Source: JAWKIW01 sp041394145
GTDB lineage: Bacteria > Actinomycetota > Acidimicrobiia > Acidimicrobiales > Acidimicrobilacustridaceae
Assembly (NCBI GenBank): GCA_041394145.1
Contig: JAWKIW010000005.1
Span: 62,001 to 126,000, forward strand
Length of the DNA stretch: 64,000 bases
Direction of reading: 5' to 3'
A program made the translations under genes and the position numbers. Below the pieces are notes generated by a model. The model saw only the letters and a list, made by a program, of their open reading frames with translations, had not been told where the DNA came from and ran no database searches. Positions 45,131-54,944 of the stretch are shown one piece after another; within the stretch, counting starts at the first letter, position 1, and every line of letters starts with the position of its first letter.

Positions 45131-46723
45131 TCAGCCGGGGCGGCCCTCGGCGACGAGGCGGTCGAGGACGAGGTCGGGGTGCTCCTGCTCGAGGCGGTCG
45201 ACCCAGTACTGGCTCTCGAACAGGGCGAGCATGGTGCCGTCGCTGCGCTCGAGCAGCCGCACGCCCCGCATGGCCCGCAGCGCCTCGGCGCTGGCCTCGT
45301 CGGTGCGGCGGGCGACGCGGAAGTTGGTGGGCGACAGCTCGACCGGCGCACCGAACTCGTTCTCGAGCCGGTGGACCGCCACCTCGAACTGCATGGGGCC
45401 GACGGCGGCGAGCACGGGCGCCTGGTCGCCGAGGTCGCGGTCGCGCAGCACCTGCACCACGCCCTCCTCGTCGAGCTGGGCCACGCCCTTGCGGAACTGC
45501 TTGAACTTCGACGTGTCGCGCACGCGGGCCACCGAGAAGTGCTCGGGGGCGAACGACGGGATGTGCGGAAACTCGACCGGCTCGTCGACCCACAGCGAGT
45601 CGCCGATGCGCACGTCGGTGGCGTTGACCAGGCCCACGACGTCGCCGGGGTACGCCTCCTCCACCGTCTCGCGCTCCTGGCCGAACACCTGGTGGGCGTA
45701 CTTGGTGGCGAAGGGCTTGCCGGTGCGGCCGTGGGTGACGACCATGCCCCGCTCGAACCGGCCCGAGCACACCCGGATGAAGGCGATGCGGTCGCGGTGC
45801 GACGGGTCCATGTTGGCCTGGACCTTGAACACGAACCCCGAGAACGGCGCGTCGAGCGGCCGGGGGTCGCCCTCGGCGTCGGGGCGCGGCTGGGGCGAGG
45901 GCACCAGGTCGACCACCGCGTCGAGCAGCTTGCGCACGCCGAAGTTGGTCAGCGCCGAACCGAAGAACACCGGGGTGGACTCGGCGGCGAGGAACGTCTT
46001 GGGGTCGAGGTCGGCGCCGACCTCGGCGAGCAGGGCCAGCTCGTCGTCGGCGCCGGACCAGGCGTCGCCCTCCTCGGCGGCGGCCCGCTCGGCGTCGACC
46101 AGCTCCTCGGGGGCCATGGTGGCGCCGCGGGTGGTGCGGGTGAAGCGGGTGTAGGCGCCGTCGCGGCGGTCGACCACGCCCCGGAAGTCGCCGGGCACAC
46201 CGACGGGCCAGGTGACCGGCGTGGGCACGATGCCGAGCTCGGCCTCGATCTCGTCGATCAGCTCGAGCGGGCTGCGCCCGGGCCGGTCCCACTTGTTGAT
46301 GAAGCTGAGCAGGGGCAGCTCGCGCTGGCGGCACACGTCGAACAGCTTGAGGGTCTGGGGCTCGATGCCCTTGGCCGCGTCGAGCACCATCACGGCGGCG
46401 TCGGCGGCGGCGAGCACGCGGTAGGTGTCCTCGGAGAAGTCGCGGTGGCCGGGGGTGTCGAGCAGGTTGACGACGTGGTCGCGGTAGGGGAACTGCAGCA
46501 CGGTCGAGGTGATGGAGATGCCGCGCTGCTGCTCCATCGCCATCCAGTCCGAGGTGGCGCTGCGGCGGCCGCTGCGCGCCTTGACCGCACCGGCCTCGGT
46601 GGCCAGCGCCCCGCCGTAGAGCAGGAACTTCTCGGTGAGGGTGGTCTTGCCCGCGTCGGGGTGGGAGATGATGGCGAAGGTCCGGCGACGGCGGGCCTCG
46701 GCGACGGGGTCGTGCTCGGTCAC
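45131..46723 (-). CDS. prfC: Peptide chain release factor 3
   Basis: A 530-residue translational GTPase that recycles RF1/RF2 from the ribosome. G1 ISHPDAGKTTLTEKFLL, switch I/G2 around GISITSTVLQFPY, G3 LLDTPGHRDFSEDTYR, G4 INKWDRPGR; domain II and the RF3-specific C-terminal domain (VGPMQFEVAVHRLENEFG, LFESQYWVDRLEQEHPDLVL) follow. Length equals the family norm (~530). GTG 46723 follows a TAGCGT hexamer by 9 nt. RF3 is patchily distributed in Actinobacteria, so its presence is informative. Confidence 0.96.
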   Translation of the reverse strand: MTEHDPVAEARRRRTFAIISHPDAGKTTLTEKFLLYGGALATEAGAVKARSGRRSATSDWMAMEQQRGISITSTVLQFPYRDHVVNLLDTPGHRDFSEDTYRVLAAADAAVMVLDAAKGIEPQTLKLFDVCRQRELPLLSFINKWDRPGRSPLELIDEIEAELGIVPTPVTWPVGVPGDFRGVVDRRDGAYTRFTRTTRGATMAPEELVDAERAAAEEGDAWSGADDELALLAEVGADLDPKTFLAAESTPVFFGSALTNFGVRKLLDAVVDLVPSPQPRPDAEGDPRPLDAPFSGFVFKVQANMDPSHRDRIAFIRVCSGRFERGMVVTHGRTGKPFATKYAHQVFGQERETVEEAYPGDVVGLVNATDVRIGDSLWVDEPVEFPHIPSFAPEHFSVARVRDTSKFKQFRKGVAQLDEEGVVQVLRDRDLGDQAPVLAAVGPMQFEVAVHRLENEFGAPVELSPTNFRVARRTDEASAEALRAMRGVRLLERSDGTMLALFESQYWVDRLEQEHPDLVLDRLVAEGRPG

Positions 46724-46732
46724 AGGGGGTCC

Positions 46733-46738
46733 ACGCTA
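46733..46738 (-). promoter_or_regulatory. Candidate -10 (TAGCGT) for prfC
   Basis: Minus-strand TAGCGT, 9 nt before GTG 46723. Confidence 0.4.
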
Positions 46739-46757
46739 CCGGCCGCTCGGACGCGAG

Positions 46758-46783
46758 AGCAGCGGGCCGGGGGGCCCGCTGCT
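46758..46783. terminator. Hairpin between prfC and the serine hydrolase genes
   Basis: AGCAGCGGGCC (46758-46768), GGGG loop, GGCCCGCTGCT (46773-46783): perfect 11-bp stem. It lies upstream of prfC and ~220 nt beyond the hydrolase stop at 47005, so it probably ends that operon's transcript. The rest of 46784-47004 shows nothing else. Confidence 0.65.
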
Positions 46784-47004
46784 GCGCTGGTCCCGTGGGG
46801 AGGGACCGATGGGTCGGCGCACGGCAGGTCGGGGCGCCGTGGCCGGCCGGAGCGGGTCGGGACGCTCCGGATGGCTGACACGGTACGCGGCGCACCTCAA
46901 CGTCGGGTCAACCGGGAGGAGAGTTCGCGTCAAGACCCGGGGGTGTCGGGGGTCGCCGGTGGCCGGACGAACCCCGACGGACGGGTGGGTGGTGCGCCCC
47001 GGGA

Positions 47005-48231
47005 TCAGCCGAGCGAGGCGTAGACGGCGTCGATCAGGGTGTCGGTGCGGGGGTCGCCCGTGAGGCCCAGGTACATGCGGTTCATCACGTACCCGAAGCC
47101 GAGCTCCTCGTCGGGGTCGGCGAAGCCCACCGAGCCGCCGGCGCCGTAGTGGCCGAAGCTGCGGTGCCCGCCGAGCTTGAGCAGGTCGCCGGGCAGGTTG
47201 AACCCCAGCCCGTACTGCATGTCCATGCCCATGATCACGTGGTCGACGCCGTCGGTCTGGCGCTCGATGGCGCTGTCGACGGTCTCCTCGGTGAACAGGC
47301 GCATCGTCGCGTCGCCCCCCGCCGTGGGCACCTCGCTGACGCAGGCGGCGTAGAGCTTGGCCAGCGAGCGGGCGTCGGTGATGCAGTTGGCGGCGGGGAC
47401 CTCGGCGGCCCACACCTCGGGCAGGTTGAACGAGGCGAACTTCTGCTCGCTCCACGCCCCACCCGGGGCGAACAGGGCCTTGCCGAGCACCGACTCGGGC
47501 CCGATGAACTGGTCGACCATGGCCGCCATGTTCGGATCGGTCGGCAGCTCGATGACCTCGAGCGGCGCGACCCGCTCGTGCTCGGCCTCGGGCAGGCCGA
47601 TCCACAGGTCGAGCCCGAGGGGCTCGGCCAGCTCCTTGCGCACGAAGTCGCCGATGCGCATGCCGGTGACCCGTCGAACCACCTCGCCGACCAGCCAGCC
47701 GAACGTCGTGGCGTGGTAGCCGTGCTGGGTGCCCGGCTCCCACACCGGTTCCTGCTGCTCGAGGGCCTCGATCACCTGGTCCCAGTCGAGGGCCTGCTCG
47801 ATGGTCATCTCGGTGTCGACCCACGGCAGCCCGGCCCGGTGCGACAGCAGCCAGCGCACCGGGATGTCGGCCTTGCCGGCCTGGGCGAACTCGGGCCAGT
47901 AGTCGGCCACCTTGGCGTCGAGGTCGAGCAGGCCGCGCTGCGCGCACAGGTTGGCGGCGATGGCCGTGACGCCCTTGGTGGTGGAGAACACCAGCTGCAG
48001 CGTGTCCTCGGTGTACGGGCGGCCGGTGCGGCGGTCGGCCTCGCCGGCCCACAGGTCGACGACCTTGTCGCCGGCCTTCCACACCGACACGGCGGCGCCG
48101 ACCTCGGTGGCGTCGACGCCGAGCATCTGGTTGAAGGGATCGGGCTCCCGCTCGAAGTTGGCGGCGAAGGCGGCCCGGACCGGCTCGAAGCCCGGAGCGA
48201 CGTGGCCGTGGATCTCGGGGGCGGACGGCAT
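47005..48231 (-). CDS. Beta-lactamase-family serine hydrolase (EstB-like esterase), paralog 2
   Basis: A 408-residue class-C-beta-lactamase-fold esterase. The SxxK nucleophile is S83-T-T-K86 (LQLVFSTTKGVTAIA); the Tyr motif lies in QHGYHATTFGWLVGEVVRRV; the KTG-like third motif is replaced by HYGAGGSVGFADP, as in EstB-type esterases rather than true lactamases. No signal peptide is evident. ATG 48231 has GAGGAG 6-11 nt upstream. It lies 90 bp downstream of a paralog on the same strand, with which it shares most motifs. Likely cytosolic esterase; substrate unknown. Confidence 0.9.
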   Translation of the reverse strand: MPSAPEIHGHVAPGFEPVRAAFAANFEREPDPFNQMLGVDATEVGAAVSVWKAGDKVVDLWAGEADRRTGRPYTEDTLQLVFSTTKGVTAIAANLCAQRGLLDLDAKVADYWPEFAQAGKADIPVRWLLSHRAGLPWVDTEMTIEQALDWDQVIEALEQQEPVWEPGTQHGYHATTFGWLVGEVVRRVTGMRIGDFVRKELAEPLGLDLWIGLPEAEHERVAPLEVIELPTDPNMAAMVDQFIGPESVLGKALFAPGGAWSEQKFASFNLPEVWAAEVPAANCITDARSLAKLYAACVSEVPTAGGDATMRLFTEETVDSAIERQTDGVDHVIMGMDMQYGLGFNLPGDLLKLGGHRSFGHYGAGGSVGFADPDEELGFGYVMNRMYLGLTGDPRTDTLIDAVYASLG

Positions 48232-48321
48232 GACGGACTCCTCGGAGGGATCGGGACGGGCCCCGTGCCCGCCGGGTGCTCGTGGGTGCGGCGCCCGAGT
48301 CGGGCGGTCGCGCACCCCCGT

Positions 48322-49509
48322 CTACTTGATCGCCTCGTAGCAGGCGTTGATGAGGTTGAACGAGCGGAGGTCGCCGGCGAGCCCCAGGTCCATGCGGTTC
48401 ATCACGTACCCGAAGGCGAGCTCGGCCTCGGGGTCGGCCCAGCCGACCGAGCCCCCGGCGCCGAAGTGGCCGAAGCTGCGCGGCCCGCCGAGCGGGATCA
48501 TCCCGGCGTGCAGCATGAAGCCCAGCCCGAACTGGATGTCCATGTCCATGAGCACCCGGTTCGGCCCCTCGGTGAGCTGGGTGGTGGCCCGCTCGAGCTG
48601 CTCGGGGGACACGAGCCGGATGCCGTCGACCTCGCTCACGGTGGCGGCGTACAGGCGGGCCAGCGAGCGGGCGTCGCAGATGCCGTTGGCGGAGGGCACC
48701 TCGGCGGCGTGCATCGCCCGGGAGTTCCAGATGTCCTGGTCGGTCAGCGCCCCACCCGGCGCGAACAGCGCCTTGCCCAGCATCGTGTCGGGGCCGAGGA
48801 ACGACTTCATCAGCTGCACGATGGGGTCGTCGCTGTCACCGGCGAGGGATTCGGCGCTGACCCCGGGCGGGATCATCGAGATGAGCATCGCCACCCGGTG
48901 CTCCTCGGACTCGGGCAGGCCGATCCACAGGTCGAGCCCGAGCGGCCCCGCGATCTCCTCGCGCAGGTAGGTCCCCACGCTGCGGCCCGCGATGCGGCGG
49001 ATCACCTCCCCGACCAGCCAGCCGTAGGTGGTGGCGTGGTAGCCGTGCTGGCTGCCCGGCTCCCACGCCGGGTGCTGGTTCTCGAGGGCCTCGATCACCG
49101 GCTCCCAGGACAGGGCCTCTTCCGCCGTCATGTCCCCGTCGACCCACGCCAGCCCGGCCTGGTGGGAGAGCAGGTAGCTGACCGGCATGGTCTCCTTGCC
49201 GTTCTTGCCGAACTCGGGCCAGTAGCGCACGACCGGCGCGGTGACGTCGAGCTCGCCCTCGTCGGCGAGGTGGTTGGCACAGATGGCGGTCATGCCCTTG
49301 GTCGTGGAGAACACCGGGACGATGGTGTCCTCCTCCCAGGCACGGCCGGTGGCCTGGTCGGCGATCCCACCCCACAGGTCGGCCACCTTGCGGCCTCGGT
49401 GGTAGGCGCTGAACCCCGCCCCCACCTCGTTGCCGTCGGCGAAGTTCTTCTCGAAGACGTCGCGCACGCCCTCGAAGCCCGGTGCGGTCCACCCGTGCAG
49501 GTCGGTCAC
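48322..49509 (-). CDS. Beta-lactamase-family serine hydrolase (EstB-like esterase), paralog 1
   Basis: A 395-residue paralog of the next gene. Nucleophile motif S68-T-T-K71 (IVPVFSTTKGMTAICANH), QHGYHATTYGWLVGEVIRR, and HFGAGGSVGWADPEAELAFG. The pair probably arose by tandem duplication: domain order and the ALFAPGGA and GYVMNRM segments are shared, while loops around residues 205-250 differ. GTG 49509 has AAGGGGG upstream. First of the two genes. Substrate and reason for duplication unknown. Confidence 0.9.
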   Translation of the reverse strand: MTDLHGWTAPGFEGVRDVFEKNFADGNEVGAGFSAYHRGRKVADLWGGIADQATGRAWEEDTIVPVFSTTKGMTAICANHLADEGELDVTAPVVRYWPEFGKNGKETMPVSYLLSHQAGLAWVDGDMTAEEALSWEPVIEALENQHPAWEPGSQHGYHATTYGWLVGEVIRRIAGRSVGTYLREEIAGPLGLDLWIGLPESEEHRVAMLISMIPPGVSAESLAGDSDDPIVQLMKSFLGPDTMLGKALFAPGGALTDQDIWNSRAMHAAEVPSANGICDARSLARLYAATVSEVDGIRLVSPEQLERATTQLTEGPNRVLMDMDIQFGLGFMLHAGMIPLGGPRSFGHFGAGGSVGWADPEAELAFGYVMNRMDLGLAGDLRSFNLINACYEAIK

Positions 49510-49599
49510 CAGTCCCCCTTGGTCCGTCCCGTCGGCGAGCGCCGACGGGCTGCGGGACAGTCTGACCAGCCCGCCGGGCCGAAGCGAAACCGGCGGTTC

Positions 49600-50091
49600 C
49601 TACCGTCCGGCGGCCGCGCAGTCGGCGCACAGGCCGACCAGGTCGAGGCGGTGGTGCTCGGCCGCGAAGCCGTGCCGACGGGCGGCGGCGGCCAGGGAGT
49701 CGGCGAGGGCCCGCTCCAGGTCGGCGTCGACGGTGAAGTCGGCGACCGAGCCGCAGACCGAGCAGATGAGGTGGTGGTGGTGGCCGGTGAGCGCCTCGTC
49801 GAGCTCGTAGCGGGCGAACTCGTCGGCCGTCACGACGCGGTGCACCACGCCGGCCCGCTCGAGGACGCCGAGGTTGCGGTAGGCCGAGCTCTGCGCCAGC
49901 GAGTCGTCGGCGCCGAGGACCTCGTCGACGGTGAGGGGCCGGCCCGCCGCCGCGAGGACCTCCACGAGCGCCCGTCGACCCGGCGTGTAGCGCTGCTCGT
50001 CGGCCCGCAGGCGCTGGGCCACCGTGGTGTGCAGCTCGCCGGCGGCTGCACCGTCGGCGCCGCCGGCTGGTGGTGCGATGCGGGCCGCCAT
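49600..50091 (-). CDS. Fur-family transcriptional regulator
   Basis: A 163-residue metal-responsive repressor. The winged HTH spans ~20-90 (LRADEQRYTPGRRALVEVLA, SLAQSSAYRNLGVLERAGVV); the regulatory His cluster GHHHHLICSVCG and a second Cys pair GLCADC give the structural zinc site (CxxC ... CxxC). Zur, Fur and PerR branches share these features, so the metal is undecided. ATG 50091 sits 6 nt after the hexamer TAGCCT (leaderless), and repeated TGAGAATC boxes lie directly upstream, so it should repress itself. Confidence 0.9.
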   Translation of the reverse strand: MAARIAPPAGGADGAAAGELHTTVAQRLRADEQRYTPGRRALVEVLAAAGRPLTVDEVLGADDSLAQSSAYRNLGVLERAGVVHRVVTADEFARYELDEALTGHHHHLICSVCGSVADFTVDADLERALADSLAAAARRHGFAAEHHRLDLVGLCADCAAAGR

Positions 50092-50097
50092 CGCGTC

Positions 50098-50140
50098 AGG
50101 CTACCTGATCTGAGAATCAGTGAGAATCGCTCAGTGAGAA
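50098..50140 (-). promoter_or_regulatory. Fur gene promoter with repeated operator boxes
   Basis: -10 TAGCCT (minus strand, 50098-50103). Upstream: inverted CTGAT (50105-50109) / ATCAG (50116-50120), direct TGAGAATC at 50111-50118 and 50121-50128, and TGAGAA at 50135-50140, covering the -35 region. Typical of Fur/Zur sites. Confidence 0.65.
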
Positions 50141-51144
50141 CCACGGGGTCAGTGCAGGTGCGAGAAGCCTCGGCCGGCGTGCTTCAGGTCGCGCAGGCGG
50201 TGCTCGAAGGTGGCGCCGAGCCACAGGAACAGCGCACCCCCGAGGGCCAGCAGCAGCCAGCGCGGCACCTGGGCGGCGTAGGGCCAGAGGTTGTCGACGG
50301 CCAGCACCACCAGGGTCAGGGCGCCGAAGGCCAGCGGCGCCTGGAGCCGCTGCCACACGCCGAGCAGCACCACACCGATGCCGACGACGGCGAGCGTGAC
50401 GGCGCGTGCCGCCGAGCCGGTCGGGGTCGTGACAGCCAGCCACAGGCTGGGCAGCAGGGCCAGCGCCAGCCCGGGGCCGTAGACGAGCCACGAGAACTCG
50501 TGGCCGGTGGGGTCGACGCGGTGGCGGGCGGCCCAGCCGGCGGCGAGGGCGAGGGCGGCGGCCGGCAGGGTGTAGGCCTCGACCAGCGTCACGTCGGTGA
50601 CGGCCAGCCACGACCAGGTGGCGGCGACGGCGGTGCCGGCGGCGGCCCACCGCTCCCAGGTCCGGTCGGGGGCGAGGCCGGCGAGGGCGAGGGCGGGCAC
50701 GGCGGCGGTCAGGGCGGCGGCACCACGCGTGGGCTCGGCGAAGGCGAAGGCGATCCCGAGGGCCAGACCGGCACCGGCGACGGGCTCGAGCAGGGACAGG
50801 TCGGCTCGGCGAGGCAGCAGCGTCGCACCCACGAGGGCGCATCCGGCGGCGACGGTCAGCGCGACGGCGGCCGCTGCGAACGACACACCAGCCGCCGCGG
50901 CCGTGACGTCGACGAGCGCCAGCGCCGCCACCAGGCCGAGGGCGGCGACCGCGTCGCGGGCCTGCTCGCCGAGCCGCCAGGCCGCCACGACGGCGGCGAC
51001 GACGGCGAGGGCGAGGGTGGCGACGGTGTACCAGGGGTCGCGGGTCCAGGCGGCGGCGGTGACGGCGAGTCCTGTCACGAGCCCGGTGGCGCCGACCAGG
51101 GCCAGGGCCACGCCCTCCCGACGATCGCGCAGCGCGAGCTGGGC

Positions 51145-51290
51145 GCCGATGACGAGGGTGGCGGCGCCGGTGGCGATGGCGAGGCCGATGTGGGCGCCAC
51201 TGCCGTCGGCGGCGGCGACGGCGGTGGGGGCGAGGCCGACGCCGAGGGTGCCGGCCACCGCGGTCAGCGCGAGCCGGGCGTCGGCGTTCC
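51145..51290. repeat. Internal direct repeat copy A of the giant membrane gene (intact, 146 bp)
   Basis: Matches 51466-51610 except for one C/T difference and one extra G at 51192-51194. It encodes NADARLALTAVAGTLGVGLA and the following block. Copies are 321 bp (107 codons) apart. Confidence 0.85.
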
Positions 51291-51465
51291 AGGCGAGCAC
51301 GGCAGCGACGATGGCTGCGGCGGTGGCGAGGCCCAGGGCGGCGACGGCGTACCAGGGGTCGCGGGTCCAGGCGTCGGCCGTCACGGCCAGGCCGGTGACG
51401 AGCCCGGCGGCGCCGACGATGGCGAGGGCGAGTGCTTCGGGCCGCGGCCGGAGGGCGACGATGCC

Positions 51466-51610
51466 GCCGATGACGAGGGTGGCGGCGCCGGTGGCGATGG
51501 CGAGGCCGATGTGGCGCCACTGCCGTCGGCGGCGGCGACGGCGGTGGGGGCGAGGCCGATGCCGAGGGTGCCGGCCACCGCGGTCAGCGCGAGCCGGGCG
51601 TCGGCGTTCC
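51466..51610. repeat. Internal direct repeat copy B (145 bp, lacks one G)
   Basis: Near-identical to copy A; GATGTGGCGCC replaces GATGTGGGCGCC at 51509-51518, which causes the frameshift. Confidence 0.85.
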
Positions 51611-54600
51611 GGCTCGTGGTCGCGGCGAGGGCGGTGGCGACGAACGCGGCGGCCAGCGCGGCCACCGTGGGCCAGGGCGACGTCGCCCAGAACCCGGCGG
51701 TGCCGCCGACGCCGATGATCGTGCCGACCCAGGCGACGACGACGGCGGGCAGCGTGACCCCGCGATCGAGGCGGGCGGCCGTGCCGAGCCCGCCGGCGGC
51801 CGAGGCGACCACGGCGACGGTGAGCGCGATCGTCACGTCGGCGACACCGGCCGCGGCGGCCACGAGGGCGGCGGTGACCAGCCCGGTGCCGGCGGCGACG
51901 GCGGTCGCCGTGCCGGCCAGCCCGGTGGTCTGTGCCCGGGGCGCGCTGCTACCGGCGGCGAGCGCGGCGAGGGTCCACGTGGCCACGACGAACCACGCCC
52001 CGGTGGCCCAGCCCGCGGGGCTGGCGGTGAGGGCGGCGGCGAGCGCCGCCGCACCGAGGCCGGCGGCGATGCGGCCGTCGGCCTGCTCGCCGCGCAGCCA
52101 CAGCGTGAGCGGCAGCGTGACGGCGGCGGTGGCGGCGAGGGCGAGGACGACGGGGCCAGCCAGGGCGCCGCCGGCGGCGACGGCGACCGGCGTGAGGGCC
52201 AGACCGAGCGAGCTCGCGGCGGTCGTCAGGACGAGGTGGGTGCCGCGGTCGAGGGTTCGCACCGCGCCCGCCGCGGTGGCCACGAGGGCGACGGCCACGG
52301 CGGTGACCGTGAGCCACGGGTCGGTTCGCCAGGCACCGATCACGACGAACCCGCTGACGGCCGACCACGCCCAGCCCGCCAGCGCCGCGCTCAGCAGCGG
52401 CCCGTGGTCGCGTCGCGAGGCGGTGAGACCACCGGCGAGGGCGGTGCCGGCGAGCGCCGCGGTCAGCGCCACGACGGGGTCGGGCGCGTCGAGTGCGGCC
52501 GCGGTCAGGGTGACCGCGGTCAGGCCCGCCACCGCAGACGCCGCGGTGACCAGGAGCTGCATTTCTCGAGCCGGCACCCTCGGGACGGTGGCCCCGGTCG
52601 CCACGGCGAACACGGCCAGGGTGGCGACGACGAGCCAGGGAGCGACCGGCCAGCCGGCTGGCGCGACGACGGTGGCGCTCGCCAGCGCGACGGCGGCGAG
52701 GGTGGCGAGGACCGTGCGCTCGCGGGCCGCGGTGACCAGCCAGGTGGCGGCCACCAGGAGCGTTCCGCCGGCGACCGCGGCCGCCAGGGTGACCTCGGTG
52801 TCCGGCCGGCCGGCGGCCGCGAAGGTGACGGGCGCCAGTGCGAGCCCGGCGGTGCCGCCGAGCGCCACCAGCAGGACCCGGCTGCGCTCGGGCCCGACGA
52901 GGACGGCGCCGATCACGGTGGCGACGGTGATCACGGCGAGCGCGGCGACGCTGAGCCACGGGTTGGCGAGGGTGTAGCCCGCGGTCGGCACGGCGGCCAC
53001 GGCGGCCACCGCGAGCCCGGCCGCCAGCAGGGCCGGGGCCCGGTGGTCGTGACGATCGGCGACCGTGGCCGCCCCGCCGGCCACGACCACCACGGTCAGT
53101 CCGGCGAGTGCCGCGACGACCAGCGGGACGTCGGCGGCGAGCGGGACGGTGGTGAGGAGGGCGAACGCACCCAGGCCGGCGACCGCCAGCCAGACCGGTC
53201 CCGCGAGCCAGGCGGGCCGCGACGGCCTCGACCGCCCGACGAGCACCATGGCGGCTGCGGTGGCGAGCAGGATCGCGCCGCACGCCGCCGCGGGCCACAG
53301 CAGGGCGGCGTCGCCGCTCACGAGCTGCACCAGGTCACGGACGGGGGCGGTGGCCCCGAGGCCCCACAGGGTGCGGTCGGTGAGGGAGCCGATCGGGGTG
53401 AGGGCGGACATGGCGCTCGCGACGGCGACGGGCAGGGAGGCGAGGGCCAGCCACGCCGCACCGGCGACGGTCGTGCCGGGGGCGACCTTGCGGGGCAGCA
53501 CCCACCCGGCCAGGACGGCGAGGGCGCCGGCGCCCGCGACGGCGACGAGCTGGCTCTCGTCGGTGAGCACGTCGGCCGATGCGGTGATGGCCGCACCGAT
53601 CACGATGGCGGCCGCCGTGGCCACGAAGCCGTGGCCGGCCGCACCGGGCAGCTGGGGATCCCACAGGACGCGGGCGGTCACGAGCGGCACGACCAGCGCC
53701 AGGAGGGCGAGGGCGGTGGCTGGCGGCGCGTAGACGGGATCGAGCGCGCCCAGCACGGCCATGACGGCGAACACCTCGAAGGCACCGGTGCCCACGGCGA
53801 CGGCGACGCCGGCGGGCCGCCACGTGGTGCGCAGCAGCGCCCAGCCGGCGGCGAGGGAGAGGGCGGCGCCGACGGCGTGGAGCCATGCGGCTTGGACCGG
53901 CGCGTCCTGGGTGAGCCACAGGAACAGCAACAGGACCGACGCCTGCAGGCCGAGCGTGCCGCCGAGGCGGAGGACGACCCGGCGGGTGAGGACAGCGAGG
54001 GCGGCGGCGATCCCGCCGAGGGTGGCGGCGCCGATCGACCACCACAGCACCGCGTCCAGGTCGGTCCCGACGCCACCGCGCCGCAGCGCGTACCAGTCGA
54101 TGTAGGCGAAGCACAGGCTCACCGCGAACAGCGCCTCGGCGGTTGCCGGCAGGCGCTTGTTCAGGGCGGCGGCCAGCCCGCCGGTCAGGAGGGTGACGCC
54201 GACGAGGACCAGCGCCCGGCCGAGGTCGTCGAGGCGGGGCCAGGCGACGATGGCGAACACGAGGGCGGCGGCGGTGAGCAGCACGCCGCCGAGGGCCAGC
54301 AGGAAGATCTGGATGGGCTCGAGCCCGAGCTCACGATGCGGCCGCGGGGGACGCGGCGGCCGAGCGGCGCGCGGGGCGATCGGCAGGGCGGAGGGCGGCG
54401 GGGTCGGCCGCGGTCGTGCTCCTCGTGGCGGTGGGGGCGGCGGGAGGGGCGCCGCGGCCGGGGGCGGAGGCAGCGGCACGGCCGAGGCCCGCAGCTGGGC
54501 GAGCACCCGGATGCGGTCCTGCTGCAGGCCGGTGCGCGTCGTGGCCACGGTCTGCAGCGACCGGTGCAGCGACGCCACCGACCGCTGCAGCTCGGCCTCC

Positions 54601-54930
54601 CGACGGTCGAGATCGCCGAGGCGCTGGTCGATCGTCCACAGGTCGGCGGCGAGGCGGCCCCGCAGCGGCAGGGCGCAGGCCGGACAGGCGGACTCGCCGT
54701 GGAGCACGGCGCCACAGGCGGGGCAGTGCACCGTCCCGCCGGGCATCCCATGGGTGGTCGGTGTTGCACTCATCGTGGTCGGCACCCTCCCGCTCGGGTG
54801 CTGCCTCCGCCACCCAGGGTTCCCCCCATCGCCCCGTGGGGGGAGGGGAGAAGGTCATCCCCGGGCCGACCGTCCGTCACTCAGCAATGACCATTGCGCC
54901 CGCCTCGGTGGGCACGGGCGTGCCGGCTCC

Positions 54931-54936
54931 TAGGCT
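54931..54936 (+). promoter_or_regulatory. Candidate leaderless -10 (TAGGCT) for alpha/beta hydrolase
   Basis: TAGGCT ends 8 nt before GTG 54945, the same distance and hexamer as for the sensor kinase gene. Confidence 0.5.
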
Positions 54937-54944
54937 CGGGGTCC

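Larger units (their letters stand above)
50149..54773 (-). pseudogene. SCO7613-type giant polytopic membrane protein, one frameshift
   Basis: About 1541 residues once one base is restored. The N-terminus carries a zinc ribbon (VHCPACGAVLH, ACPACALPL), then a coiled coil (~45-95: RLGDLDRREAELQRSVASLH), a Pro-rich linker and ~45-50 Ala/Val/Leu helices in repeating ~100-residue blocks. ATG 54773 has GGGAGGG upstream. The length, 4625 nt, is one short of a multiple of three. The frame breaks at 51513-51514, where GG replaces the GGG of an otherwise near-identical internal copy; downstream it reads cleanly to RDLKHAGRGFSHLH and TGA at 50149. Function of the family is unknown. Confidence 0.82.

Noticed and set aside
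47149..52977. 1942-codon open frame on the plus strand
   Set aside because: Antisense to Fur, serine hydrolases and the giant membrane gene, all of which have family motifs; long open shadows are normal at this GC content.
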